In this document: piece after piece, positions 1 through 11,065 of the stretch
Position numbering within the stretch: the first letter of the stretch is position 1
Layout of the letters: each line of letters opens with the position of its first letter
DNA from: Nicotiana tabacum
Lineage: Eukaryota > Streptophyta > Magnoliopsida > Solanales > Solanaceae
Reading direction: 5' to 3'
Assembly (NCBI RefSeq): GCF_000715075.1
Contig: NC_134103.1
Location: 57,938,230-58,002,229, forward strand
DNA length: 64,000 nucleotides
Made by a program: the position numbers and the translations under genes
The notes under the pieces: model-generated
Seen by the model: only the letters and a program-made list of their open reading frames with translations
Databases searched by the model: none
Told to the model about the DNA's origin: nothing

Positions 1-1560
1 GACATATTGAGACAATACCTGTGATCACTTTGTCTGAAGTAATGGCGTCTAGTTTGGCAAGAAGAGCATAGAAACGGGCCTGACCTCCACCTGATCGACC
101 TCCCCCTCTTGGGCGACCCCTAGCTAACTAAGCTCTACCCCGAGCTGGCTGGGCGGGTGGTGAAATAACTGGTGCCGAAGTCGAAGGCTGACTTCTCTGC
201 TGAGATGAACCTCCCGAAAGGCGGGGACAATGCCTCTTGATATGACCCAAATCTCTGCACTCAAAGCAACCTCTCTCTGTAAATGGCGGTGGGGACTGAA
301 GGGAACCCCGAGCACTGGAATAACCGCTAGAAGGTCCTGACATAGATGAACCCTGAGCTGATGGTGCATGTGACGAACTATGAGCTGGTAGCGCACCGAA
401 TGATATCTGGCCCTACTGATAACCATGGGGCCCATGACCGAATGATGCACCTCGGTGCACTAGGCGAGCCGTCTGAGCATCCCTGAAGGGACGACCTCTA
501 CTGTGCTATAACTGACCCCCATAAGGAGCACCACTAAATCCTCCTTGCCCACGAGGCCTCTTGGCCTTCTTTTTAACCCTCTCCTGATTGTGAACCATCT
601 CAATTTGATGAGCAGTGTCGACAACCTCATCAAAAGTAGCACTAGATACTCTCTCTCTGGTCATAGGCAATCGCAGCTGATAAGTGAGGCCATCTATAAA
701 CTTCCTGATCCTTTCCCTGTCTGTGGGAACCAACCAGATATCATGATGGGCCAACTCCGAGAATCGTATCTCATACTGCGTCACAGACATATCACCCTGA
801 CGAGGCTGCTTAAACTATCTGTGTAGCTCCTCTCTGCGGGACTGAGGCACGAACTTCTCCAAAAAGATAACGGAGAGCTGCTGCCAGGTAAGAGGCATTG
901 CGCCTACCGGCCTACGCCTCTCGTAAGCTTCCCACCAACTGAATGTAGCCCCATAGAACTGAAAGGTAGTGAACGAGACACCACTGGTCTCCAGAATACC
1001 TACTGTACGGATTATCCTCTGACACCTGTCCAAGAAGCCCCGTGCATCCTCTCCCTCTACACCACTAAAAGATGGAGGCCAGAGCCTCCCAAATCTCTCC
1101 AATCTACACTGCTCATCCTCGGGCATAGAAGGAACCACATAGTCCTGAGCAGCTGCAACCGGCTGGGCTTGTGGTGCCTCGGTGTATGGAATCCATGTAC
1201 CACCTGCTCTGGTGTGCGGGAAGCAGGTGTCTGAGTACCTCCCCCGGCCTGAGAAGTGGTTGCTGCGGCCGGACCAGAGACCGCCTGAGTAAGACTGGTA
1301 TACACGGTAAGAATCTGAGTTAAGACCTCCTGATGGGCTGGAATCGCAATAGGAATAGGTGGTGCCTGAGCTGGTGCATCAGCAACTGGAATCTGGTCCT
1401 GATCTGGGGCAACTGGTGGATCTGCAAGTACTGCCCCAGCTGCTGTGCAGGCTGCACTTCTTCCCCTACCGCAGCCTCTACCGCGCCCTCGGCCTCTCGC
1501 GGCCCTGGCTGGTGGTACTGGTGGCTGTCCATCCTGCACGGTAGTACGAGTCCTCACCAT
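1..1560 (-). pseudogene. Broken gag of Tekay-type chromovirus G, entering protease at the left edge
   Basis: Capsid/nucleocapsid polyprotein of a Ty3/gypsy chromovirus, read leftwards from an ATG at 1558-1560. The N-terminus is an Arg-Gly-rich, Pro/Ala-rich stretch. About 1138-815 is the retrotransposon gag core (RFGRLWPPSFSG, then TWWEAYERRR-like SWWEAYERRR). It continues at 790-506 (RFSELAHHD, PTDRERIRKFIDGL). A CCHC zinc knuckle, CFECRDLGHIKRHC (C-x2-C-x4-H-x4-C), lies at 227-268. The last 75 bases read like the start of the protease region. Breaks: a one-base frameshift near 1173 separates the N-terminal part from the core, and in-frame TAG stops lie at 815-817, 506-508, 413-415 and 128-130. 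Pol would lie left of the window. The leader (1561-1739), PBS and LTR to the right fit a minus-strand element. Family assignment is from recognised gag motifs; non-functionality is clear. Confidence 0.88.
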
Positions 1561-1739
1561 TTGTGATAGAATGAAACAACAGATGTTTAGTTACTAGAAT
1601 CAACAGATTCACACGACAAGAATTCAAGAATGTGGAGTTTTCCTAAGGGTTCTCAACCTCTCGAAGATAAGTACAGACGTCTCCGTACCGATCCGTAAGA
1701 CTCTACTAAACCCGCAAAGGACTCGTGACACCTATGTAA

Positions 1740-1756
1740 CCTAGGCTCTAATACCA
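1740..1756 (-). promoter_or_regulatory. Primer-binding site of element G (tRNA-iMet type)
   Basis: On the minus strand the site reads TGGTATTAGAGCCTAGG, one mismatch from the initiator tRNA-Met PBS core TGGTATCAGAGC. It lies three bases inside the LTR end at 1760 and about 180 bases upstream of the gag ATG. This fixes the orientation and marks 1760 onward as the 5' LTR. Confidence 0.85.
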
Positions 1757-1759
1757 ACT

Positions 1760-4547
1760 TGTCACGACCCAAATCCTACCCCGTCGTGATGGCGCCTATC
1801 GTGGAACTTGGAAAACCACAACGCAACATCCCAACACAGAAAAATCTTTGAACATAAAGACAGAAGCAATTTAATAATTTAGGAAAGCCTTTTTCAAAAC
1901 AGAAATATCCAAAATAAGATACAATCCATCCCTAAACCAGGGTGTCACAGAGTACATGAGCGTCTAAATTAGAATACAGTCCACTACAGTGCCTAGAAAA
2001 ATAAACTGAAAATACAATTGGTGATAGAGGAGAAGAGTCAAGGCCTGCGAACGCCGTACAACTACCTTGGTAGTCTCCAAACTCTGAAGCTACAATTAGC
2101 AATCGTCGTCGTGACCAAAAACGCATGGATCTGCACACGAGGTACAGGGTGTAACGTGAGTACGTCCAACTCAGTAAGTAAAAAGTCCAAACTTTGAACT
2201 GAAAGGTAGTGACAAACTCAACCGGTATAGATAAAATAGAAATAACTGAACAGAAATGTAGGCATGCTTTCAAATTAAATAGGCAACTCAAACAGTAAAG
2301 TGAAGCAGATCCGAACAGTGTAAAGAATATAACTCTGCTATCTCTATATGCCAATGCACATGCTGTATGTGATGCACCATGCTGTCAGCCTCATGTGCTC
2401 ACACTCTCGAATGCTCAACCACTCGGTACTGTATATGGCCCATACGTCCCAGGGAAGATCCATCCCAGAACATATACATCACTGACTATAAGTCACCCAG
2501 TACCGAGGAAGGCCAATCCAGCCCTGTGGAGAAGATCCATCTCCAGGTATCAAGTACTTCGGACAAGATCCATCTCCAGGAAAGATCCATCCCTCAATAA
2601 TATGTACAGATTCCGGAGGGGCTCCTACAGCCTAAGCGCTATCACAAAACCAGTATAACCGCTGCGCCGTGTAGCCTGATCCCATAACTGTCACTCATAA
2701 TCAGGCTCTCAGCCTCACTAAGTCATCAATCTCTCCAATCTCACTCACGGGCTCACAATATCATGAAAACTAGCCTGAAACAATGATATGATATATCAAT
2801 AAACAACAACTGAGACAGAGATATAAAATGAAATGCATGAACATGACTGAGTGCATAATATCAATGAAATCATTAAGTTGACATCAAGAAACGACCATTG
2901 GGGTCCCAACAGTACCGGCATAAAGGCTAAATATGATATCTAGCATGCTTGACAGCTCAATTACTTTATGACAAGATGAAAACACTGATATCAACAAAAT
3001 AGAGTCACTATACAGTGCCATGGAATCAACCAGGCCATATTTTTCATGATGCACGCTCGCACGCCCATCACTTGGCATGTGCGTCACCTCAATACCAATC
3101 GTATAGCACACAGTTCGGGGTTTCGAACCCTCAGAACCAAGTTTGAAAGCGTTACTTACCTCAAACCGAGCAAATCCTACTCTGAAATGCCTTTGCCCCT
3201 CGAATCAGCCTCCAAATATCCCTAATCTAGCCACAAGCAGTACAATATAATTAATATAGACTAGAGGAATCAATTCCACAAGAAAATTACCAAATTATAG
3301 CCAAAATCCAAAATCGACTCAAACCCGGCTCCCCGAGCCCACGTCTCGGAATCCAACAAAAATCACAAAACCTGAAAGCCCATTCACTCACGAGTCTCGT
3401 CATTCCAAATTTACTGAAATCCGACCTCAGTTGCCCCTCCAAAACCCCAAAGTTCACTCTCCAATTCCCAAGCCCTAAATCCCCAAATTTCCAATTCCAA
3501 TCCCTAATTAAATGATGAACAAAGCCATAGATTCATGAAATTTATACCATTATGTGTTAGAATCACTTACCCCAACGTTGTTCCTTGAAAACCTTCGAAA
3601 TATCGCCTCTCTCCCGAGTTTCTCAAGTCCAAAATTAAAAATGAAAGCCAATACCTCGAGCTGGTGCTTTTCTGCCCAGCAATACCGCACTTGCGGTCCA
3701 TTGATCACTTCTGTGATGCCGTACCTACGGAAATTCCATCACAGGTGCAGATTTCACTTAAAATCCTGGCTTCGCTCCTGCGGCCTCAAGACCGCATCTG
3801 CGCCCTACGCAGGTGCGGAAACTCTCTCCTTTCTGCGGTCAAAACTTGCACATGCGCCTGCCTGCCCGTATTTGCGACTCATGCAGGTGCGGGAATACCT
3901 TCGCACCTGCGGTTCCCGCCCAGGTCCTCCATGGCCGCATCTGCGACTCCTCAATCGATCCTGCCGCCTCGCACCTGCGGCTCCCACCCCGTAGGTGCGG
4001 AAGACACCAGAACCAGCAGCTTCAGCTGCATTTCATCAACTCCAATTCTTCCGTTAACCACCCGGAATCACCCCGAGGCCCTCAAGACCACAACCAAACA
4101 TACCAACATATCCTATAACCTTATACAAACTTAGTGGAACCTTCGGATCACTTAAATCAACATCCAAACACCAAATTATGCCCGGATTCAAGCCTAAGAA
4201 CTTCTAAACTTCCGAATTTCACAAACGATGCCGAAACCTACTAAATCACGTCCGGATGACCTCAAATTTTGCACACAAGTTAGAAATGACACCACGAACC
4301 TACTCCAACTTCTAGGATTCCAATCTGACCCCGATATCAAAATTTCCACTGTCGGCCAAAATCGCCAAAATTCTAATTTTCGCCAATTCAAGCCTAAATT
4401 TACCACAGACCTCCAAATCATATTCCGGATGCGCTCCTAAGTCCACAATCACCTAACAGAGCTAACGGAGCCATCAAAATTCAAATTTGAGATCGTTTAC
4501 ATATAAGTCAACATCCAGTTGACCTTTCCAACTTAAGCTTCTAATAA
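1760..4547 (-). repeat. 5' LTR of element G, truncated at its U3 end
   Basis: On the plus strand the LTR starts TGTCACGACCC, the complement of its 3' end. It is alignable throughout with the LTR of element D (32346-35323), including a CpG block built of CACCTGCGG-like words (about 3670-4010). The far end, which should read GGGTCGTTACA, is missing. Homology stops at about 4540-4550, where an Ogre coding scrap begins. Short repeats of a word like AAGATCCATC occur at 2455-2595. No gene is seen in this stretch; open frames across the CpG block are chance. Confidence 0.8.
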
Positions 4548-4800
4548 AGAGAAGACGGCCTCTTCTCGTCCCAAAACATAGTAGCAGCCTCGATCAATTC
4601 CCTGCTCGGCCGAATGTCCATTAGATATGGAAAATTACCCATTATCCTTCTTGCATGATTCATATCACACTAAGAGAGGTCGTTCCACCAATCAATCAAC
4701 TTAGGTGGAATGCTCTGGACCATACCGAACCTAGGAATGTTGTGCTTCATTTTATGCATTCAAGAAAAGAGTTAGACCTACCCCTTCCTGATTTGATTAA
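4548..4800 (-). pseudogene. Remnant of Ogre-type ORF1
   Basis: Read leftwards, one frame gives LIDWWNDLS, a TAG stop, then MGNFPYLMDIRPSRELIEA and TMFWDEKR. This resembles the N-terminal ORF1 protein of Ogre/Tat retroelements (a WW-containing block followed by a 'G-DLPYL-D--P-' block). The match is from memory of the family and is only suggestive. It is consistent with position: element A split this Ogre piece (TSD ATTAA at 4796-4800 and 13905-13909), and the Ogre PBS and LTR follow at 14621 and 14639. The fragment is fused directly to the broken LTR of G near 4548. Confidence 0.5.
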
Positions 4801-7800
4801 TGTCACTCGACCCGCTAGGTCAGCCAATTAACAGTTAACAGAATTCTAATAAAAATAAAGGTGATCAACAAATGATATAACTCGATTCCATGCAATATCT
4901 CAAGGAATGGTAGTACAAGACATGAGCTACTAAGACTAGATTATTGCAAAAATGGATATGAAATAAATTCAACTTCTATTTGAAATGTACTTAAACAGAT
5001 TTCAACTCTAGAACTGCCCAGGGACAAGTGGTAGCCACATCCGGAAGGCACGAACATCTTCAGAGTTATCACCCGTCATCATCCGCAACTCCACTCCAAA
5101 ATCTACACGCAAGGTGCAGAAGTGTAGTATGAGTACAACCGATCCCATGTACTCGGTAAGTATCTTGACTAACCTCGGTGAAGTAGTGACGAGGCTTTTT
5201 AGTTAAAAGATACTCATTGATATAACCTTTGCTGAAGACTAGCAATAGAACAATACTAGAACATAACTGAATAGAGTACAAGGAAACAAATATGCGAAGC
5301 AGTAAATGATTTCTAGAAGAACCACGATTAATATTCCTCAATATCACGACCAATCCTTTCCTTAGAGAGATAACAATCAAATCACAGTAATAAATCCATA
5401 ACTTTCATAGTGTGAGAAATATACTCAAGACATAAAATCAAATGGCATGGCAACACCCTTCGTGGCAGTTATCTCATCCTAACCAAATATACATATAACA
5501 GTACCAACAAGGTGAAAGAAATGTCGATAACAGTAATGACAAGGTAGGAAATACACAAGTAACAATGATGAACAAGGCAGTACATATAGACAACAGTAAT
5601 AGACTAGGTAGGAGGCATAGGAATGATGACATCAATTAGGAAAGAAGAACATAATTTCTCCTAACTAGCATGGTAGAAGGCATAGATGTAGATATAACAA
5701 ATAAGGGGAGAAAGCATGATCTTTATAAGCTAACAAGTAGAGGCATGAATGGCTAGCATGGTAGAAGGCTTATACTAAAATGCAACTAACTAGATACAAG
5801 ATGGATGTAGATATAACAGCAGGAAGGAAGGTATGATCTTTGCAAGTTAAACATATAGAAGGCACGCACAACACAACAAATCGAGATTGAGGACAAAGAC
5901 AGAACTACAACGACAAGTCACTTAGATAACATATGCACAACAGTAACAATTCCAGGTAACGACATGAATATATACACAAGGAAACGATATCACAACGTAA
6001 TGTATGTCCCTCGTCCTTGCCTGCACGGAAACACCCTTCGTTCTATGAACTCATCATAACATAAAGGCATGGTAATATAAATAAAATTGAACGATATCAC
6101 CCTTCGTGCTTTACACTCTCCCTCACATGATAATATAAATGAGATCAGGATAATATAAATGAAATAGTACGGCATCACCCTTCGTGCTTTTACTCTCAAA
6201 TGAAATGGCACGGCATGACCCTTTGTGCTTTACACTTTTCTTCACATGATAAAATATATGAAATGGCATGGCATCACCCTTCGTGCTTTAGACTCTCCCT
6301 CACATGATAATATATATATATATATATACAATGGCACGATATCACCATTCGTGCTTTACACTCTTCCTCACCAAGCATATGTATATCAACTCAAAGGCAT
6401 CAAATAATACTTAAGGAAACAATTCCAAATGGTAAAGGTTGAATCTTTGATCAAAATCCCGAAGTCAACTAAAAAGTCAAACTCGGGCCCGCACCTCGGA
6501 ACCCGGCGAAACTCTCAAAATCTGATAACCCATTCAATTACGAGTTCAACTCAACAGATTTCACTCAAATCCGACTCTGAATCGATGTTCAAAACTCAAA
6601 AATTCACTTTATGAAATTTTAGGCAAACCCCCCAACCCCCAAAATTTCTCTTTAAAAGTCATAATCTAATTACCAAAAATAAAGATAGAATCATGCAATA
6701 TAATCAAAATCGAGTAGAATACACTTACCCCAATCCATATGATGAAAATCTCCTCCAAAATCGTCCAAATCCGAGCTCCACAACTCAAAATGTGCTAAAA
6801 TAACTCAAAGGTCCGAAATAGAGTACTTATGTGCCCTATCTTGTGGTCCTCTACGTGATCGCGGTTGTACCCACGTGATCGCGATGCACAGAATGAGCCC
6901 AGCCAAAGAAATATGCTTCGCATTCGCGTTCGCGTCACTACCCATGCGAATGCGATGAACACAGGCCCAACACTACACGAACGCGTCCACAGTCATGCAA
7001 ACGCGAAGAAGGAAGTCCCCAACTCCCAGCTGCTCCGTAATCGCGAAACTCCACATGGGAATGCGATGTACCTACCTCTCAACCTTCCACGAACGCGTTT
7101 CTCCTCTCATGAACGCGATGAAGAATCAACCAGCAGCTCCCAATACTCTACGCGATGTATTCCTACGCGATTGCGAAGAATGCCTGAAACACCAGAACCA
7201 GCAGAGAATCAGCTATGCCAAATATGAGGAAAAGGGTCTGAAACCAACCTGAAACTCACCCGAGCCCCTCGGGACCCTATCCAAACATACCAACATGTAC
7301 CAAAACATAACATGAACCTACTCGGGACCTCAAATCACGCATAACAACATCAAAATTACGAATTGCACCTCGAATCGAGCTTGATGAACTTTTGAACTTT
7401 CAACTTCCAAATCTCATGTCGAACCATATCAAATCAACTCGAAATAACCTCAAATTTTGCACACAAGTTCCAAATGACATAACGAAGCTACTTCAACTCC
7501 CGGAACTAAAGTTCGAATCCGATATCATCAAAGTCAACTTTCGGTCAAACTTATGAACATTCCAAAACTCCAAATTGCAAATTGTCGCCAATTAACGCCA
7601 AAACCTTCAAGAAACATTCAAATGCAAATCCGAGCATACGCCAGAGTCCAAAATTACTATCCGGACCTAATGGAACCATCAAAACTCCAATCCAAGGTCA
7701 AATGCTAAAAAGTTAAACTTGATCAACTTTTCCAACTTAAAGCTTCAATCATGAAGTTCATTCTTCGAAATTAATTCTGAATACCTGAAAACCAAAACCG

Positions 7801-7899
7801 ACGATTCACACAAGTCTTAATACATCATGCGGAGATACTCGTGCCCTCAAACTACCAAGCGAAGTGCAAATGCTCAAAACGACCGATCGGGTCGTTACA
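4801..7899 (-). repeat. 3' LTR of element A
   Basis: The left edge TGTCA and right edge GGTCGTTACA are the complement of TGTAACGACC...TGACA. Relative to the 5' LTR about 34 bases just inside the left edge are missing: TGTCA runs straight into CTCGACCCGC. A CpG block of GCGAACGCG/GATCGCGA words fills about 6850-7190, followed on the sense strand by a TATA-like CATAAGTACTC at about 6821-6831. The middle differs structurally from the 5' LTR because it carries an array at 6018-6372. Confidence 0.9.
6018..6372. repeat. Tandem array with 'ATCACCCTTCGTGCTTTACACTC' core, only in the 3' LTR of A
   Basis: About five degenerate copies of a 50-75-base unit. Each has a core like CACCCTTCGTGCTTTACACT, then TCCCTCACATGATAATAT and A-rich filler, and one copy contains a short (AT)n run at about 6309-6328. 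The 5' LTR has only a single related word near 11730 and different sequence at the corresponding place (about 12260-12460). Confidence 0.75.
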
Positions 7900-7936
7900 T
7901 TCTTCACCACTTAAACATACGTTCATCCTCGAACGT
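7900..7936 (-). promoter_or_regulatory. Polypurine tract and adjacent hairpin of element A
   Basis: On the minus strand TAAGTGGTGAAGAA abuts the LTR start TGTAACGACCC. It is a polypurine tract interrupted by a T. The bases upstream in transcript sense (7919-7936) form an imperfect hairpin: arms ACGTTCG and TGAACGT around AGGA, with one mismatch at the closing pair. The same structure stands before the tract in B and C. Confidence 0.75.
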
Positions 7937-9618
7937 GTCGAGAGTCATCCCAAAGCCATCAAACAGCTGTGTAACCTTACCATGCACATACTCGGGGGTG
8001 ATCCCATGTCACCCTAATCCATATAAGCCTGACGATACAACATAACTGAAGATCCTTAATTCAACCTTAGCGTGCAAGCCTTAGAACCCAAATTTCCAAC
8101 ATCCGGAATTCCTTACAAGACCCGAATCTCATATATACACACTTTATAAGTCTGAACAGGTTGTGCCAAGCCATAACCATGACCCAAGATATAATCACGT
8201 GATATACCACATCATTCAAATGCTCATAACAATAACTGCTGACCACCATAGCTGCCCAAAAGCAAATCTGGTACAGGAAGTAAACCTCATATCAAATAAT
8301 ACCTCACTCAAAACCTTCGTACACTGCCGATGATGAAAGAAACACACAGAATCTCTTAGCCACTCATCCGATCAATAAGCCAAGAAACTCACTTGTCCGA
8401 CCAGGGCCATTGCCCAAATCCTTAGTAGAAAAATAGTATCATTCTTCCAAACATTCCTTATCCCAATACGATAGTGAAAATCGCAGCCAATACGAGCAGC
8501 CCAACCGACAAGTCTCAACAAAAACCACATGGAGCCCCACATAACGCGGTTCCGTGCACTCAACAAGTAATAATTCAGACATAATAGATAATGGTAGGAT
8601 AGTTAAATAAGAAGACTGTTAAGCCAGTTAAGTAGTCAGGGTAATTTTAGCATTTTCCTATGAACTATTTTCAACAAGGTGAAAGCAAAATAAACAAAAT
8701 AAGCATAAGGAGTTACATTTCATCATAGTACCATTGCGGCGCGCAACCCGATCCCATCATATCAATCCACATAGGGTACCCATCGAGCCATAATACTCGG
8801 GCTCACTGATCCTATGTGCATCAACATCAAACATGATAGAATGCACCAATATAACTGTGGGAAGATGATTAGGCACAACAATACTAAGAAAGACAAGCAC
8901 AACTATGGTGCAATAAGCAAGTCAACATCATGACAGCCATCTCACCCATAACTCCATAAGGCCTAAACGGAATTACAATGTGTGTGTGAAGAATCATGTA
9001 ACCCTCACAACCCGTCATAACATAAGAGAGAAACACATAACATAGACCAAGGCGCGAATAACATCCATTCCGCCCGATGATATACCTATGGTAATAGCTG
9101 CGCAGGAGCACGCAAATATGATCTGATATAGAATACACATTCTCATTAGGCTCACAAATATGCCCCAAACAAAATTTTGATCATTCCCAAATAGGTAAAT
9201 AACCTTCCAAAAGTCCATAGCAACCTTTCCATAACACACACCATCAATCACTCAATCCTCAACATTTCTTCATAATTTGCAATCAAGGATTGGTCAGCCA
9301 ACGAGAACATCCAGTCTCTGAACCTCACGAATACCAGAATCTTCATATCTGATCTCAACACCGCTACTCAAATGGCTAATATGTAACTCATACTCCATTA
9401 TCTTACAGAAAATACCCACAAGTTAAAATACAATGCACCTGCCAACATACGCACCCTCCTCCAGCGATATCAAATAGTGCCAGCATAATCTTAAACACCC
9501 GAAATCGTCCGTGTCATCAAGATCTCATATCCTTCCCTCCAAAACTAAACTGCATCTTTGTACATGCAACTTTTCAACCCCACACGGCGCATCGCCTCTA
9601 ATATGTTAACTCCTGACA

Positions 9619-9692
9619 ATAACAAAAACAACAACATACCCAGTATTATCCCACACCGTGGGGTCTGGGAATGGTAGTGTGTACGCAGACCG
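9619..9692 (-). mobile_element. 5'-truncated SINE tail, TS-like
   Basis: On the minus strand: GTCTGCGTACACACTACC, then a CAGACCCCAC word, a GGGATAATACTGGG-like word and a TTGTTGTT tail. This is the 3' region of the TS-type SINEs of Solanaceae as I remember it. The tRNA-derived head is missing. It supports a Solanaceae origin. I cannot delimit a target-site duplication. Confidence 0.65.
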
Positions 9693-11044
9693 TGACACTG
9701 CAAAAATTTTATAATCAACTCTGAACCATGAGCAAATTGAACATCTCATCAACCGCGAACCTTTCATTTAACTCAATCCAGGTGAACATCACCACACACA
9801 ATATAACTTCTATACCTATAGCAAACACCAACTCCAGCAGTGGTCATAACCATGATGATTTCTTCAGAACTCATTAACACATAATCAAGTCATCAGAGCC
9901 GATCACCTCTAACTCAACTGAGTCACACAGACTGCCAATCTGAAAGTAACTCAATCCGATATGCTCTCTCTAAAGGAACCTTCTGCGAATCTGAAGTCGT
10001 TTCTTGCATCTCTCCAATATTGCCATGTAGATTCATTCTTGACATATAACTACCGTAGATCCGATTACCATTCACTACCGATCTTAGCCCTACCTGTACA
10101 TAAATTCAAAAGTCCTTAAATGCTACACAAGACCTGGAACTCCTCAGAACCTTCTCGATAACCACTCACCTTACTCTAATCTTCAATACACAGCTAATAC
10201 GCATCGAGCAACCCGCGCTTCACCAGCTCATGACTATTCAAAGAAACAACCAAGCAATCCCTTAGCCCGGAAACTGATACAACGCATGATCCTACAATTC
10301 GATCGTCATTAGAAGACTCCCCCACTTAGCCCGGAGCCATATAACACATCATCGGCAATCTAAAGTAACATATCTTCATAGCTGCCCCGATTCCGCACGG
10401 CTATTTAGCTGAATAAACTCATGCAATACTGGTCATAGAACACTCCAAAGACTCTGCTAAGCTCTGACCCATCCTTGCAATAGTCAAGCAAACTTCCCCA
10501 AATGCTCTAAAACGATCATATATGCATTCCACCGAATGGAAACCTCATACAAAACACATGATCCAAACTCATCATGCTGGAGATGGCCCACCGGCTGTAC
10601 TCAATTTGACACCTTACCATGAACCCGCCTTAATCACAATAGCTAGACAACCAGCCAGTCTTCCCAAGTCTATGCTTACCAACTAGATATAAGAACCCGC
10701 ATCGTACCACAAATGAACGACTATAAGATTTAACACTGCATCTGCTCCCGAGACTAGACAACACATAGCGATGATAATCAAGCATCCATATCCCTTCGTA
10801 ATCAATCCGCAGCATCACAGATCGTCAGTGCGTAGCGAATAATGAGTGCGCCACATCACATATGAACGAATAGAAAAGAATCAAAATCGTAGGTTTCAAG
10901 TTGAAACAAGGCCGCACGATAAGGAAAGAAGAAAGGAAAATTTTCCTAAATGCCCTGTAGCCTCTCGAACATAGGTATGGACGTCATCATACCAATCCGC
11001 AAGACTCTACTAGATACTTGCTCATGACTCGTAGAACCTACGAA

Positions 11045-11062
11045 CCTAGTGCTATGATAACA
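11045..11062 (-). promoter_or_regulatory. Degenerate primer-binding site of element A
   Basis: The minus strand reads TGTTATCATAGCACTAGG beside the LTR end at 11066, with mismatches to the TGGTATCAGAGC form seen in B and C. Position and flanking leader support the call; the decay suggests an old insertion. Confidence 0.7.
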
Positions 11063-11065
11063 GCT

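Larger units (their letters stand above)
7937..11065 (-). other. Non-coding internal region of element A
   Basis: I find no gag or pol motif on either strand. Sequence words match the reverse complement of the internal part of B (for example 8298-8360 against about 27010-27110) and E (38716 onward). A SINE fragment interrupts it at 9619-9692. The leader before the PBS (about 10950-11044) resembles that of E (43975-44078) and F. Confidence 0.75.

Noticed and set aside
3554..4134. Long overlapping frames (up to 156 codons) on the plus strand
   Set aside because: They cross the CpG-rich block of the G LTR, where stop codons are rare by composition. No domain, and the matching LTR of D does not conserve the protein.
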